Shown here: piece after piece, positions 1 to 7,159 of the stretch
How the letters are laid out: every line of letters begins with the position of its first letter
How positions within the stretch are numbered: the stretch's first letter is position 1
Assembly: GCA_018056215.1 (NCBI GenBank)
Contig: JAGPGB010000047.1
Span: 1 to 7,746, forward strand
Length of the DNA: 7,746 nucleotides
Source: Bacteroidales bacterium
GTDB taxonomy: Bacteria > Bacteroidota > Bacteroidia > Bacteroidales > DTU049
Direction of reading: 5' to 3'
Made by a program: the position numbers and the translations under genes
Notes under the pieces: generated by a model
What the model was told of the DNA's origin: nothing
Seen by the model: only the letters and a program-made list of their open reading frames with translations
Database searches by the model: none

Positions 1-269
1 TCTCTTCGTCCAGTTAATATTTTATGAGGATAAGATTGATGTCCTACATCCCAAATGATTTTATCTGATGGACTATTAAATACATAATGTAAGGCTATAG
101 CCAGCTCTACTACACCTAGATTAGCTCCTACATGACCAGGAGTATTACACATTACTTCTATTATATATTCTCTGATTTCTTGTGCTACTACTTTTAGCTC
201 CTCTAGAGAATATTTTTTCAAATCCTCGGGTCCATTAATTTTATCCAAATGTGGATACTCTATCATCAT
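1..269 (-). CDS. dxs: 1-deoxy-D-xylulose-5-phosphate synthase, N-terminal part (cut by window edge)
   Basis: This is the start of the cytoplasmic thiamine-diphosphate enzyme that condenses pyruvate and glyceraldehyde 3-phosphate to DXP, the first step of the MEP isoprenoid pathway, which also feeds thiamine and pyridoxal synthesis. Only 89 codons are present; the family is usually about 620-640 residues, so roughly 85% lies beyond position 1. Reading the minus strand gives a [17 protein letters not shown] opening typical of Dxs, then [20 protein letters not shown] (about residues 45-64) and [16 protein letters not shown] (74-89). His46 and His77 correspond to the active-site histidines usually numbered 49 and 80 in E. 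coli Dxs. Two in-frame ATGs lie at 269-267 and 266-264; either could be the start, and I report the longer form. The gene is divergent from the acyl-CoA synthetase at 485, with a 215-base spacer. The family assignment is very secure. Confidence 0.96.
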   Translation of the reverse strand, partial: MMIEYPHLDKINGPEDLKKYSLEELKVVAQEIREYIIEVMCNTPGHVGANLGVVELAIALHYVFNSPSDKIIWDVGHQSYPHKILTGRR

Positions 270-281
270 TTTTAATTTATA

Positions 282-289
282 CAAAATTA
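282..289 (-). promoter_or_regulatory. Candidate -7 box of the dxs promoter
   Basis: On the minus strand this reads TAATTTTG, a full match to the Bacteroidota -7 consensus TAnnTTTG, and ends 12 bases before the longer dxs start. Transcription would begin only a few bases before the ATG. No TTG -33 element is visible at the expected 17-23-base spacing; the nearest candidate there is TTCG. The call rests on the -7 box and its position alone. Confidence 0.4.
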
Positions 290-358
290 TTTATAATTTT
301 TAAAATAAAATCGAATATGATAAATATTTTAGTATTATAATCTAAAGCCAAATTGTTT

Positions 359-396
359 ATAATTACGTAGGCATCTTATTTTTAGTATGTAATTAT
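359..396. repeat. Imperfect inverted repeat in the dxs/acyl-CoA synthetase divergent spacer
   Basis: The left arm ATAATTACGTA (359-369) and right arm TATGTAATTAT (386-396) are complementary at 10 of 11 positions around a 16-base centre. The centre of symmetry (about 377.5) sits almost midway between the two divergent start codons at 269 and 485. That placement would suit a shared operator or a small hairpin. The arms are AT-rich and such repeats arise readily by chance in 30% G+C DNA, so a regulatory role is only a suggestion. Confidence 0.3.
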
Positions 397-460
397 TTCA
401 ATTATTCTATTTGCTGCTTTTAAGAGTTTTATTTTAATATTTTTTAAATCAATTTTTATG

Positions 461-468
461 TATTTTTG
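461..468 (+). promoter_or_regulatory. Candidate -7 box for the acyl-CoA synthetase gene
   Basis: TATTTTTG matches TAnnTTTG and ends 16 bases before the ATG at 485, the same geometry as the other promoters in the window. No TTG -33 element is found 17-23 bases upstream; that stretch is a run of T and A. Assignment is by the -7 motif and its position only. Confidence 0.38.
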
Positions 469-484
469 CTAAAAATTATATTTT

Positions 485-2545
485 ATGATTAGACAGGAAT
501 TAATAAACCCTAAAAGTATTGTTGTAGTAGGAGCATCTAATAATGTGCAAAAGCCAGGTGGTAAAATTCTAAAAAATATAATAGATCACAAATATAAAGG
601 ACAATTATTTGTGGTTAACCCTGGTGCAGACATAGTGCAAGGAATTAAATCTTATTCATCTGTTGATGAATTACCAGAAAATATTGATTTAGCTATTTTA
701 GCTATTGCTTCGCATTTATGTCCTGATGCTGTAGATATTTTAGCTAATAAAAAAGGAGTAAAAACATTTATAATTATTTCAGCTGGTTTCGCAGAAGAAA
801 GTAAAGAAGGAGCAATGCTAGAAAAGCGGATTGTAGATACTATAAACTCTGTAAATGGTAGTTTAATAGGACCTAATTGTACTGGAGTTTTCAATACTAA
901 TTATGCAGGTATTTTTACTACACCTATTCCAGAGCCTAATCCTCAGGGCTGTGATTTTATTACTGCTAGTGGTGCTACGGGTGTATTTATAGTAGATTTA
1001 TGTATAGTTAGAGGCTTGCCTTTTTCTAGTATTTATTCAGTAGGTAATAGTGCACAATTAGGTGTAGAAGATATTTTAGAATATATGGATGAGACTTTTG
1101 ATCCGCTAACAAGTTCAAAAGTAAAATTATTGTACATGGAGAATGTGAAGAAGCCACAAAAACTCCTTAAACATGCCCAATCATTAATATCAAAAGGATG
1201 TAAAATAGCTGCTATTAAAGCTGGTTATTCTGAGGCTGGCTCGAGGGCTGCTGCTTCTCATACTGGTGCAATGATAACTGCTGATATAGGTGTGGATGCA
1301 TTATTTAAAAAAGCAGGTATTGTACGTTGCTATGGTAGAGATGATTTAGTAACAGTTGCTTCCATATTTATGCATAAAGAATTAACAGGTAAACGTCTAG
1401 CTATCATCACTCATGCTGGTGGTCCTGCTGTCATGCTGACAGATGCTCTATCTCATAGTAATTTAGAAATACCTCCTCTCAAAGGCGAAAAAGCTCAAGA
1501 GCTCCTTTCATATCTTTTCCCAGGTTCTTCGGTGAATAATCCTATAGATTTTTTGGCTACCGGTACAGCTGAACAATTAGGTATTATTTTAGATTATTGT
1601 GAAAATGAATTTGATGATATCGATGGTATGGTTGTAATATTTGGTAGTCCAGGACTATTCCCTATTTTCGATGTCTATAATGTTTTACACGAAAAAATGT
1701 TAACTTGCAAAAAACCTATTTATCCTATTCTACCATGCGAAATAGAAGTTGGTGAAGAAGTAAAAGATTTTATTTCTAAAGGGCATGTTCGTTTTCCTGA
1801 TGAAGTACTTTTTGCTAGGGGTTTGATTTCTGTTTTTAATACACCTAAACCACAGTTAAACATTGCTTTACCTGAAATTGATAAAAATACTATTCGTAAT
1901 GTTATTGATAATAGCGATGATGGATTTTTGCCTCCAGTTATGGTATCTCAACTATTAGATGCAGCAGGTATCCCTAGAGCTAAAGAAATCGTTGTTAGTA
2001 ATATTCAAGAAATAGATAGTGCGTTGAGAGAAATTTCCTATCCTTTAGTAATGAAAGTGGTAGGGCCTATACATAAAACAGATGTAGGTGGTGTAGTATT
2101 AAATGTAGAAACTAAAGAGCAGTTATTGAGTGAATTTGAAAGATTAATGAAAATCCAAGATGCTAAAGGTGTCCTTTTACAACCTATGCTTAGTGGATTA
2201 GAATTATTTATTGGGGGCAAAAAGGAAGGTGATTTCGGACATTTAGTTACTGCGGGGTTAGGTGGTATATTTGTAGAAGTTCTTAAGGATATCCAAACTG
2301 CTCTTTCACCTATTACATTTGATGAAGCTTTGACGATGATACATAATCTGAAAGGCTATAAACTAGTAAAGGGTGTTAGAGGTAGTAATGGGGTAGATGA
2401 GAATGTTTTTGCAAATATTATACAACGTGTAAGTGCTCTAATGACTATTGCTCCTGAAATTGCAGAAATGGATATAAATCCTTTATTGGGCGATGGCTCT
2501 AATGTAATAGCAGTAGATGCCAGAATAAATATTATAAAACATTGA
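485..2545 (+). CDS. Fused alpha-beta ADP-forming acyl/acetyl-CoA synthetase
   Basis: This 686-residue cytoplasmic enzyme of the NDP-forming acyl-CoA synthetase family probably converts acetyl-CoA (or another acyl-CoA) plus ADP and phosphate to the acid, CoA and ATP, and may run in reverse. The alpha half comes first: a CoA-binding Rossmann domain (about 8-135; VVVGASNN at 13-20 and IGPNCTG at 128-134), then succinyl-CoA-ligase-like domains (about 150-450) with ASHTGAM at 257-263. His259 is the expected phosphorylated catalytic residue. A linker near 455-475 leads to the beta-type ATP-grasp domain (about 476-686), with KVVGPIHKTDVGGV at 524-537. His530 matches the second phosphohistidine described in archaeal ACD. 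GLGGIFVEVLKD (591-602) and EMDINPLL (661-668) complete the ATP-grasp signature. Length is normal for alpha-beta fusions. No GNAT domain is attached, and His259 is retained, so it is unlikely to be a Pat-type protein acetyltransferase. The start gives the usual NPKSIVVVGAS opening. Which acyl-CoA it prefers cannot be read from the sequence. Confidence 0.93.
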   Translation: MIRQELINPKSIVVVGASNNVQKPGGKILKNIIDHKYKGQLFVVNPGADIVQGIKSYSSVDELPENIDLAILAIASHLCPDAVDILANKKGVKTFIIISAGFAEESKEGAMLEKRIVDTINSVNGSLIGPNCTGVFNTNYAGIFTTPIPEPNPQGCDFITASGATGVFIVDLCIVRGLPFSSIYSVGNSAQLGVEDILEYMDETFDPLTSSKVKLLYMENVKKPQKLLKHAQSLISKGCKIAAIKAGYSEAGSRAAASHTGAMITADIGVDALFKKAGIVRCYGRDDLVTVASIFMHKELTGKRLAIITHAGGPAVMLTDALSHSNLEIPPLKGEKAQELLSYLFPGSSVNNPIDFLATGTAEQLGIILDYCENEFDDIDGMVVIFGSPGLFPIFDVYNVLHEKMLTCKKPIYPILPCEIEVGEEVKDFISKGHVRFPDEVLFARGLISVFNTPKPQLNIALPEIDKNTIRNVIDNSDDGFLPPVMVSQLLDAAGIPRAKEIVVSNIQEIDSALREISYPLVMKVVGPIHKTDVGGVVLNVETKEQLLSEFERLMKIQDAKGVLLQPMLSGLELFIGGKKEGDFGHLVTAGLGGIFVEVLKDIQTALSPITFDEALTMIHNLKGYKLVKGVRGSNGVDENVFANIIQRVSALMTIAPEIAEMDINPLLGDGSNVIAVDARINIIKH

Positions 2546-2549
2546 TATT

Positions 2550-2581
2550 TTGTGTATTTAAAAATTTTTTATTTAATTTTG
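2550..2581 (+). promoter_or_regulatory. Promoter of the TonB receptor/lipoprotein operon
   Basis: A TTG at 2550-2552 and TAATTTTG at 2574-2581 are separated by 21 bases, within the 17-23 range known for Flavobacterium/Bacteroides TTG/TAnnTTTG promoters. The -7 box ends 18 bases before the receptor ATG at 2600, so the leader would be only about 10-15 bases. That leaves no room for a riboswitch or long attenuator, and control would have to act on initiation or later. It lies just after the upstream stop codon, so the receptor can be transcribed independently of the acyl-CoA synthetase gene. Confidence 0.65.
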
Positions 2582-2599
2582 CATAATTAATTCAGTCTT

Positions 2600-5296
2600 A
2601 TGAAGAAAGTTTTAGTATATCTTTTTTTATTCAATGTGATTAGTTTTGCATTTGCCCAGAATTATTCTGTTGTAAATGTAAAAGTAGAAGATTCACAAAA
2701 TCACAATAACATTGCTACTGCCGAGGTATCAATTGGTGAATTAAAGTCAACAACTAATGAAGATGGTATTGCTTCATTTAAAATTGTACCCGGTATATAT
2801 GGTATTTCAGTGAATGCTACAGCTTATCAGCCTTACAATGACATTATAGATCTAACGTCTTCTAAGGATACAACTATTGTGATTCCTTTAACAAAGGGAT
2901 TATCTCAACCTGTTCAGCAAGAGCTAGCGAGAGAGCAGGAGTTAGAAATTGTAAATGATGATCTTGATAGAGGTATATCATTAAATCCATTACTCCTTAC
3001 TTCTCGAGATCCCTATCTTAACCTGGCTTCTTACAATTTAAGTGCAGGTTCATTTTCTCCTCGTGGTATCGAGCGTGGTGGCTATGAGTCATACATTAAT
3101 CAAGTTTTGCTTTACAATCCAGAGTTAGATAGAGTTAATTATTCTGATATTAGTGGATTAAATGATGCAACTAGATATTCTGATGATTCCTATGGATTAG
3201 AGCCACTATATATGAGTTTTGGTGATATTATGGGCGTATCTAATATTTTAGCTACACCTTCTCACATTAGAATGGGACATCAGATTAGCTATGGTATTAG
3301 TAATAAATCTTGGGAACAGAGATTAATGTATACTTATAATAGTGGAATTATGCAAAATGGATGGGGCTTCGCTGCTGCTTATTCTCATCGATATGCTTAT
3401 GATACATATGTGCCAGGCACTTGGCTGCAAGCAGATGCTTTGTTTTTCTCTGCTGAGAAGCGTTTTTCAGAGCGTCATAGTTTGTCTGCTACTATCTTTG
3501 CTAGTCCACAAAAAAGAGCTTTAGCTTCTCCTACTGTCAAAGAAGCTCAAGAATTAGTTGATGATCCTTATTATAATCCTAACTGGGGTGTACAAAATGG
3601 TGAAAAACGTAATGCTAGAGTAAGGACTACTTTTAAACCATATTTAATATTAAATGATGAGTATAAATTTAATGATAAGCTAACTTGGACAAATGCTTTT
3701 GGTTTTACCACTGGCATTTATGGTACTACTAGACTAAATTGGTATAATGCTCCTGATCCCAGACCAGACTATTACAGATATTTACCTAGCTATCAAACAG
3801 ATCCGCAAATTGCAGAAATAGTTGCACAAAGATGGCAAAATGACATTACAGTTAGTCAAATTAATTGGGATAAACTTTATCAAATTAATTATTTAGCTAA
3901 TTTAGATGGTAAATTTGCTAGATATATTATAGAGGATGTACATAATGATCCTACTTATTTCTACTATGCTAGCAATATTAAATATACTTTTAATCCATCG
4001 AGCATTATATATGGTGGTTTGCAAGCATATCATTATGAAACTCATAATTATAAAAAAATTAGTGATTTATTAGGAGCTAATTATTATTTAGATATAGATC
4101 AATATGCAGAAAGAGATTTCCCAGATAATCCTGAGATGCTTTATAATAATTTAGATGATCCTAATAGACAACTACATGTAGGAGATGTTTTTGGTTATAA
4201 TTATAAACTAAATACTAATGAAGTAAACTTATGGACACAATATAAGCAAACTTTACCAAGAGTAGATTATTTCGTAGCTGGCAAAATAGGTTTTAGCAAT
4301 AAATATAGGAATGGTTTATACAGAAGTGGTAGATTTCCTGACAATAGTAAAGGAAAATCTGAGCAAGTTAATGACCTTGTAGGTGGTTTAAAAACTGGAG
4401 CTACCTTAAAAATTTCAGGTAAACATTATATAAAAGCTAATATTGCTGGATTTACAAAACCACAATCTAATTTAGATATATTCCTTTCTCCTTATAATAG
4501 TAATAGAATCAATAATGATATTACAGCACAAAAAGTATTATCTGGTGATATTGGATATCATTTTAATTTCAAATTTTTACGTGGTCGCATCACTGCTTAT
4601 CAAACTTATATATTAGATCATATGGATATGCGTGGTTTTTATCATGATGAATACCAAACATATGTTTATATGTCTTTATCTAACATGGATGAATTATATC
4701 AAGGATTAGAATTAGGGTTAGAAGCTAATATCATACCTGATTTATCTATCTCTGCTGCTGGCAATTTAGGTAATTATAGATACATTAGTAGATTCAAAGC
4801 AAACGTTAGCTTCGATAATCTCTCTCGTCCAGATACTAGCTATACAGTATATAGTAAAAATTTCTATATTCCTAATGTACCTCAGAGAGCTGCTAGTGTT
4901 GCAATAAATTATAAACCTAATTACTGGTGGTTTACTCTTGTATTTAACTATTTCGATGAAATGTACATGGATTTCAATCCTGAACGACGTACACAATTTG
5001 CTCTTAACAATTTAGGTCCTGATGATCCACTAATTAATGATATAATTGCACAGCAAGAGCTATCTAGTGGATTCACTTTAGATTTTTCTGTTAGCAAATC
5101 TTGGATGATAAAACATAAATATCGTTTAGGTGTTAATTTCTTTTTAAATAATATCCTTGATAATCAAAAATTGGCACTCTTTGCTTTTGAGCAATCACGC
5201 TTCGATTTTGATACCAAAAATATTGATAAATTTCCACCGAAATATATGTATGCTTATGGCAGAACATACATGTTATTAATAAAACTTAGTTTTTAA
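2600..5296 (+). CDS. TonB-dependent outer-membrane receptor with N-terminal carboxypeptidase-regulatory-like domain
   Basis: This 898-residue protein is predicted to be an outer-membrane beta-barrel importing a ligand with energy from TonB/ExbBD. A signal peptide spans residues 1-19 (basic MKK, hydrophobic core, AFA cleavage site before Gln20). Residues about 21-97 look like a carboxypeptidase-D regulatory-like beta-sandwich (VEDSQNHNNIATAEVSI, TTNEDGIASFKIVPGIYGISV). A divergent plug follows at about 125-222, with FSPRGIERGGYESYINQVLLYNP at 152-174 and SFGDIMGVSNI at 206-216. The rest is aromatic-rich alternating barrel sequence ending YMLLIKLSF, a typical beta-signal with terminal Phe. I see no obvious TonB box, which is common in this group. 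It is shorter than many SusC proteins (about 1000) and closer to the non-SusC receptors often found beside DUF5689 lipoproteins. The partner gene starts 21 bases downstream. The substrate is unknown. Confidence 0.9.
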   Translation: MKKVLVYLFLFNVISFAFAQNYSVVNVKVEDSQNHNNIATAEVSIGELKSTTNEDGIASFKIVPGIYGISVNATAYQPYNDIIDLTSSKDTTIVIPLTKGLSQPVQQELAREQELEIVNDDLDRGISLNPLLLTSRDPYLNLASYNLSAGSFSPRGIERGGYESYINQVLLYNPELDRVNYSDISGLNDATRYSDDSYGLEPLYMSFGDIMGVSNILATPSHIRMGHQISYGISNKSWEQRLMYTYNSGIMQNGWGFAAAYSHRYAYDTYVPGTWLQADALFFSAEKRFSERHSLSATIFASPQKRALASPTVKEAQELVDDPYYNPNWGVQNGEKRNARVRTTFKPYLILNDEYKFNDKLTWTNAFGFTTGIYGTTRLNWYNAPDPRPDYYRYLPSYQTDPQIAEIVAQRWQNDITVSQINWDKLYQINYLANLDGKFARYIIEDVHNDPTYFYYASNIKYTFNPSSIIYGGLQAYHYETHNYKKISDLLGANYYLDIDQYAERDFPDNPEMLYNNLDDPNRQLHVGDVFGYNYKLNTNEVNLWTQYKQTLPRVDYFVAGKIGFSNKYRNGLYRSGRFPDNSKGKSEQVNDLVGGLKTGATLKISGKHYIKANIAGFTKPQSNLDIFLSPYNSNRINNDITAQKVLSGDIGYHFNFKFLRGRITAYQTYILDHMDMRGFYHDEYQTYVYMSLSNMDELYQGLELGLEANIIPDLSISAAGNLGNYRYISRFKANVSFDNLSRPDTSYTVYSKNFYIPNVPQRAASVAINYKPNYWWFTLVFNYFDEMYMDFNPERRTQFALNNLGPDDPLINDIIAQQELSSGFTLDFSVSKSWMIKHKYRLGVNFFLNNILDNQKLALFAFEQSRFDFDTKNIDKFPPKYMYAYGRTYMLLIKLSF

Positions 5297-5317
5297 TCAT
5301 TAAAAAAATAAAAATAT

Positions 5318-6595
5318 ATGAAAATTATAAAAAATTTTATTTTAATTGCGAGTATGATGTTTTTATTCGCAGGATGTGTGGACGATGAGTTTGATGTACC
5401 ACCAATAGATATACCACACGTAGATTTCGAGGCTAATACCACTATTGCAGAGCTGAAAGCTATGTATAGCGGTGGGTTAGACAGTATAGATAGTAATATC
5501 ATCATTACTGGTATAGTAGTGGCAAATGATGAATCAGGTAATTTCTATAAACAATTAGAAATACAAGATAATACTGGTGGAATAGAGGTGAGAGTAGATA
5601 GATATGATTTATATACTCAATATAAGGTCGGACAAAGAATTTATATTAAATGCCAAGGTCTATTTTTAGGCAATTATGGTGGATTAGTTCAAATAGGATA
5701 TAAATATGAAGGAGCTATAGGTAGAATACCTGATGCTATAGTAGATCAACATATTTTCAGAGATAGCCTTCCTGGTACACCTCCAGCACCTATTAATACT
5801 ACAATTCCAGGATTAAATTCTAACTATTTGAGTATGTTAATTCAGATAGATTCTGTACACTTTGCAGAAGTAGGTTCTAAATTTGCTGAATCAGATGCTA
5901 TTACTAATAGAACAATCATAGACAGAGATGGACACACATTAATATTGAGAACATCTAATTATGCAAATTTCGCTTCAGAATTATTACCTGCTGGTGAGGG
6001 AAGCATAAGAGGTATATTGTCTATCTATAACGGCACTTATCAATTGTATATTCGCGATTTAAATGATTTAGTAAATTGGAATGAAAATACTAGTTTACCT
6101 TTTTTAGAAACATTCTCTTCTAATCCTTTAACTAGCAATACTTGGTTGACATTTAGTGCTGCTAGTAGTAAGAATTGGACTTATAATAGCTCTAATGGCA
6201 ACCCAGGTGGATGTATGGAAATTAATGGATATGGTGCAGATGGAGCTTCAGACGATTGGCTTATTTCTCCTGAAATTAATCTAACAAATGCTACAGCAGC
6301 TTCAATAAAATTCGAATTATGGACACAATATAGTGACGCTGGTTTTCCTCAACCTATGGAAATATATATTTTAGAGAATTATACTAGTGGTGATCCCTCA
6401 TCATCTGCTACAAATATAACAAGTCGATGTGCTATACCAGCAGCTAATAGCAAAGTATGGACATCAAGTGGCACAGTAGATGTATCTGATTTTATAGGTA
6501 AAAAAGTACGTTTAGCACTCCACTATAGGTCAAGTGGCGCAGCATCTTCTACATCTACTCTATGGAGGGTAGATAATGTAGCCATAGATTTTTAA
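5318..6595 (+). CDS. Probable surface lipoprotein: DUF5689/OB-like region plus choice-of-anchor-J jelly roll
   Basis: This 425-residue protein is likely an outer-surface partner of the receptor encoded just upstream, binding or presenting its ligand. A lipoprotein signal spans residues 1-19 with lipobox FAGC; Cys20 is the lipidated residue. It is followed by VDDEFD, an acidic stretch like the Bacteroidota lipoprotein export signal, so display outside the cell is expected. Residues about 38-252 resemble DUF5689, with OB-fold-like beta segments (IIITGIVVANDESGNFYKQLEIQDNTGGIEVRV is spread over 61-93; a second block lies around 172-252). Residues about 258-425 resemble a choice-of-anchor-J jelly roll (FLETFSS near 262, DDWLISPEINL at 312-322, WRVDNVAIDF at 416-425). 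The protein stops at the end of that domain, with no type IX sorting tail. It lacks SusD-like TPR features and visible catalytic motifs. The 21-base gap without an intervening promoter indicates co-transcription. Domain names are from pattern memory, not a search. Confidence 0.75.
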   Translation: MKIIKNFILIASMMFLFAGCVDDEFDVPPIDIPHVDFEANTTIAELKAMYSGGLDSIDSNIIITGIVVANDESGNFYKQLEIQDNTGGIEVRVDRYDLYTQYKVGQRIYIKCQGLFLGNYGGLVQIGYKYEGAIGRIPDAIVDQHIFRDSLPGTPPAPINTTIPGLNSNYLSMLIQIDSVHFAEVGSKFAESDAITNRTIIDRDGHTLILRTSNYANFASELLPAGEGSIRGILSIYNGTYQLYIRDLNDLVNWNENTSLPFLETFSSNPLTSNTWLTFSAASSKNWTYNSSNGNPGGCMEINGYGADGASDDWLISPEINLTNATAASIKFELWTQYSDAGFPQPMEIYILENYTSGDPSSSATNITSRCAIPAANSKVWTSSGTVDVSDFIGKKVRLALHYRSSGAASSTSTLWRVDNVAIDF

Positions 6596-6613
6596 TAAAA
6601 AGGAATTATAATT

Positions 6614-6649
6614 AATAAAAAAGCTCGCCTTTTGGCGAGCTTTTTTATT
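6614..6649. terminator. Bidirectional intrinsic terminator between the lipoprotein gene and the HU gene
   Basis: Two perfectly complementary 16-base arms (6614-6629 and 6634-6649) flank a TTTT loop. The G+C-rich core is GCTCGCC/GGCGAGC (6623-6629 and 6634-6640). It is preceded by six A (6617-6622) and followed by six T (6641-6646), so it presents a hairpin plus U-tract in either direction. It lies 18 bases after the lipoprotein stop and 19 bases beyond the convergent HU stop, ideal for ending both transcripts. Confidence 0.95.
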
Positions 6650-6668
6650 TTTGTTAATTTGGAATATT

Positions 6669-6944
6669 CTACTTTTGAACAGCACCGCTGAGAGTAGAAC
6701 CAGCTTTAAATTTCACTACTTTTTTTGCAGGAATTTTAATTGGTTTTCCTGTTCTAGGATCTCTTCCTTCACGTGCTTTTCTTTGTACAACTTCAAAGCT
6801 ACCAAAACCTACTAAGGTAACTTTGTCTTTTTTAGCTACTGCTTTTTTAACAGAACTCATAAAAGCATCTAATGCTTTTCTAGCATCAGCTTTTGTTAAG
6901 CCGCTTTCTTTTGCCATTGCTGAAATTAATTCTTCCTTATTCAT
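6669..6944 (-). CDS. hup: HU-family histone-like DNA-binding protein
   Basis: This 91-residue protein is a full-length member of the HU/IHF family, dimeric nucleoid proteins that bend and compact DNA and assist replication, recombination and transcription. Residues 1-40 form the helical dimerisation body (MNKEELISAMAKESGLTKAD, then ARKALDAFMSSVKKAVAKKD). GFGSF at 46-50 is the family hallmark, and the DNA-binding arm runs from about 52 to 75 with RDPRTGKPIKIP (61-72). Pro63 is the residue that intercalates into DNA at the arm tip. VKFKAGSTLSGAV closes the body. The usual RNP at the arm tip is RDP here, a mild change. HU rather than IHF is favoured by the generic arm and lack of an IHF-type C-terminal helix extension, though the two are hard to separate from sequence alone. 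It is monocistronic, convergent with the lipoprotein gene and divergent from dapD. Confidence 0.96.
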   Translation of the reverse strand: MNKEELISAMAKESGLTKADARKALDAFMSSVKKAVAKKDKVTLVGFGSFEVVQRKAREGRDPRTGKPIKIPAKKVVKFKAGSTLSGAVQK

Positions 6945-6978
6945 ATTTTTTTGTTTTAGGGGTTGAATTTTACTAATG

Positions 6979-7008
6979 CAAAATTATATATTTTTTTTAA
7001 TATGCAAA
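6979..7008 (-). promoter_or_regulatory. Promoter of the HU gene
   Basis: On the minus strand TTTG (7008-7005) is followed after 18 bases by TAATTTTG (6986-6979), an excellent TTG/TAnnTTTG Bacteroidota promoter. The spacer contains an A8 run (T run 6991-6998 on the plus strand). The predicted transcript start would leave a leader of roughly 25-30 bases. The start codon is preceded by an A-rich CAAAAAAAT instead of a Shine-Dalgarno sequence, as usual in this phylum. Confidence 0.68.
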
Positions 7009-7159
7009 TATATAGACATTTTTTATTAAAATACTTTATAAATATTGTAAAAACTAGTATTAATTAAAATAAAAAAAAGCTAAACCAATATATTATCTTC
7101 ATAAATTATTTTTTTACATTTTAGCAAAAATGATTTACTTTGTGATAAATATTAAAAAA

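Noticed and set aside
270..484. Small RNA, riboswitch or short gene in the divergent spacer
   Set aside because: The stretch is nearly all A/T, with no thiamine-type or other riboswitch core and no open frame of credible composition. The 6945-7159 spacer is likewise empty apart from the hup promoter.
652..894. 80-codon open frame on the minus strand inside the acyl-CoA synthetase gene
   Set aside because: It lies wholly within a well-recognised enzyme in the opposite direction and its translation resembles no family; it is a shadow of the coding strand.
485..2545. Pat/YfiQ-type protein lysine acetyltransferase
   Set aside because: There is no C-terminal GNAT domain; the protein ends with the ATP-grasp domain, and the catalytic His that Pat proteins lose is present.
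2558..2573. A-run/T-run palindrome after the acyl-CoA synthetase stop as a terminator
   Set aside because: It has no G+C pairs in the stem and overlaps the receptor promoter spacer; it is compositional. No convincing terminator is seen after this gene, so some read-through into the receptor operon is possible.
4766..4996. 76-codon minus-strand open frame inside the TonB receptor gene
   Set aside because: Antisense to barrel-coding sequence, with no promoter box or recognisable domain. The same applies to small frames at 2038-2220 (minus), 3342-3524 (plus) and 5293-5505 (minus).
5318..6595. SusD-family lipoprotein paired with a SusC transporter
   Set aside because: Its position fits, but the sequence is beta-rich with OB-like and jelly-roll segments, lacks SusD-like helical TPR sequence and is shorter than typical SusD, and the receptor is shorter than typical SusC.
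7135..7142. TTACTTTG as a -7 box for dapD
   Set aside because: It lacks the A at position 2 (TA lies one base too close to TTTG) and no TTG lies at the right spacing upstream. It may still be the real promoter, since it is 17 bases from the ATG, but the match is too weak to annotate.
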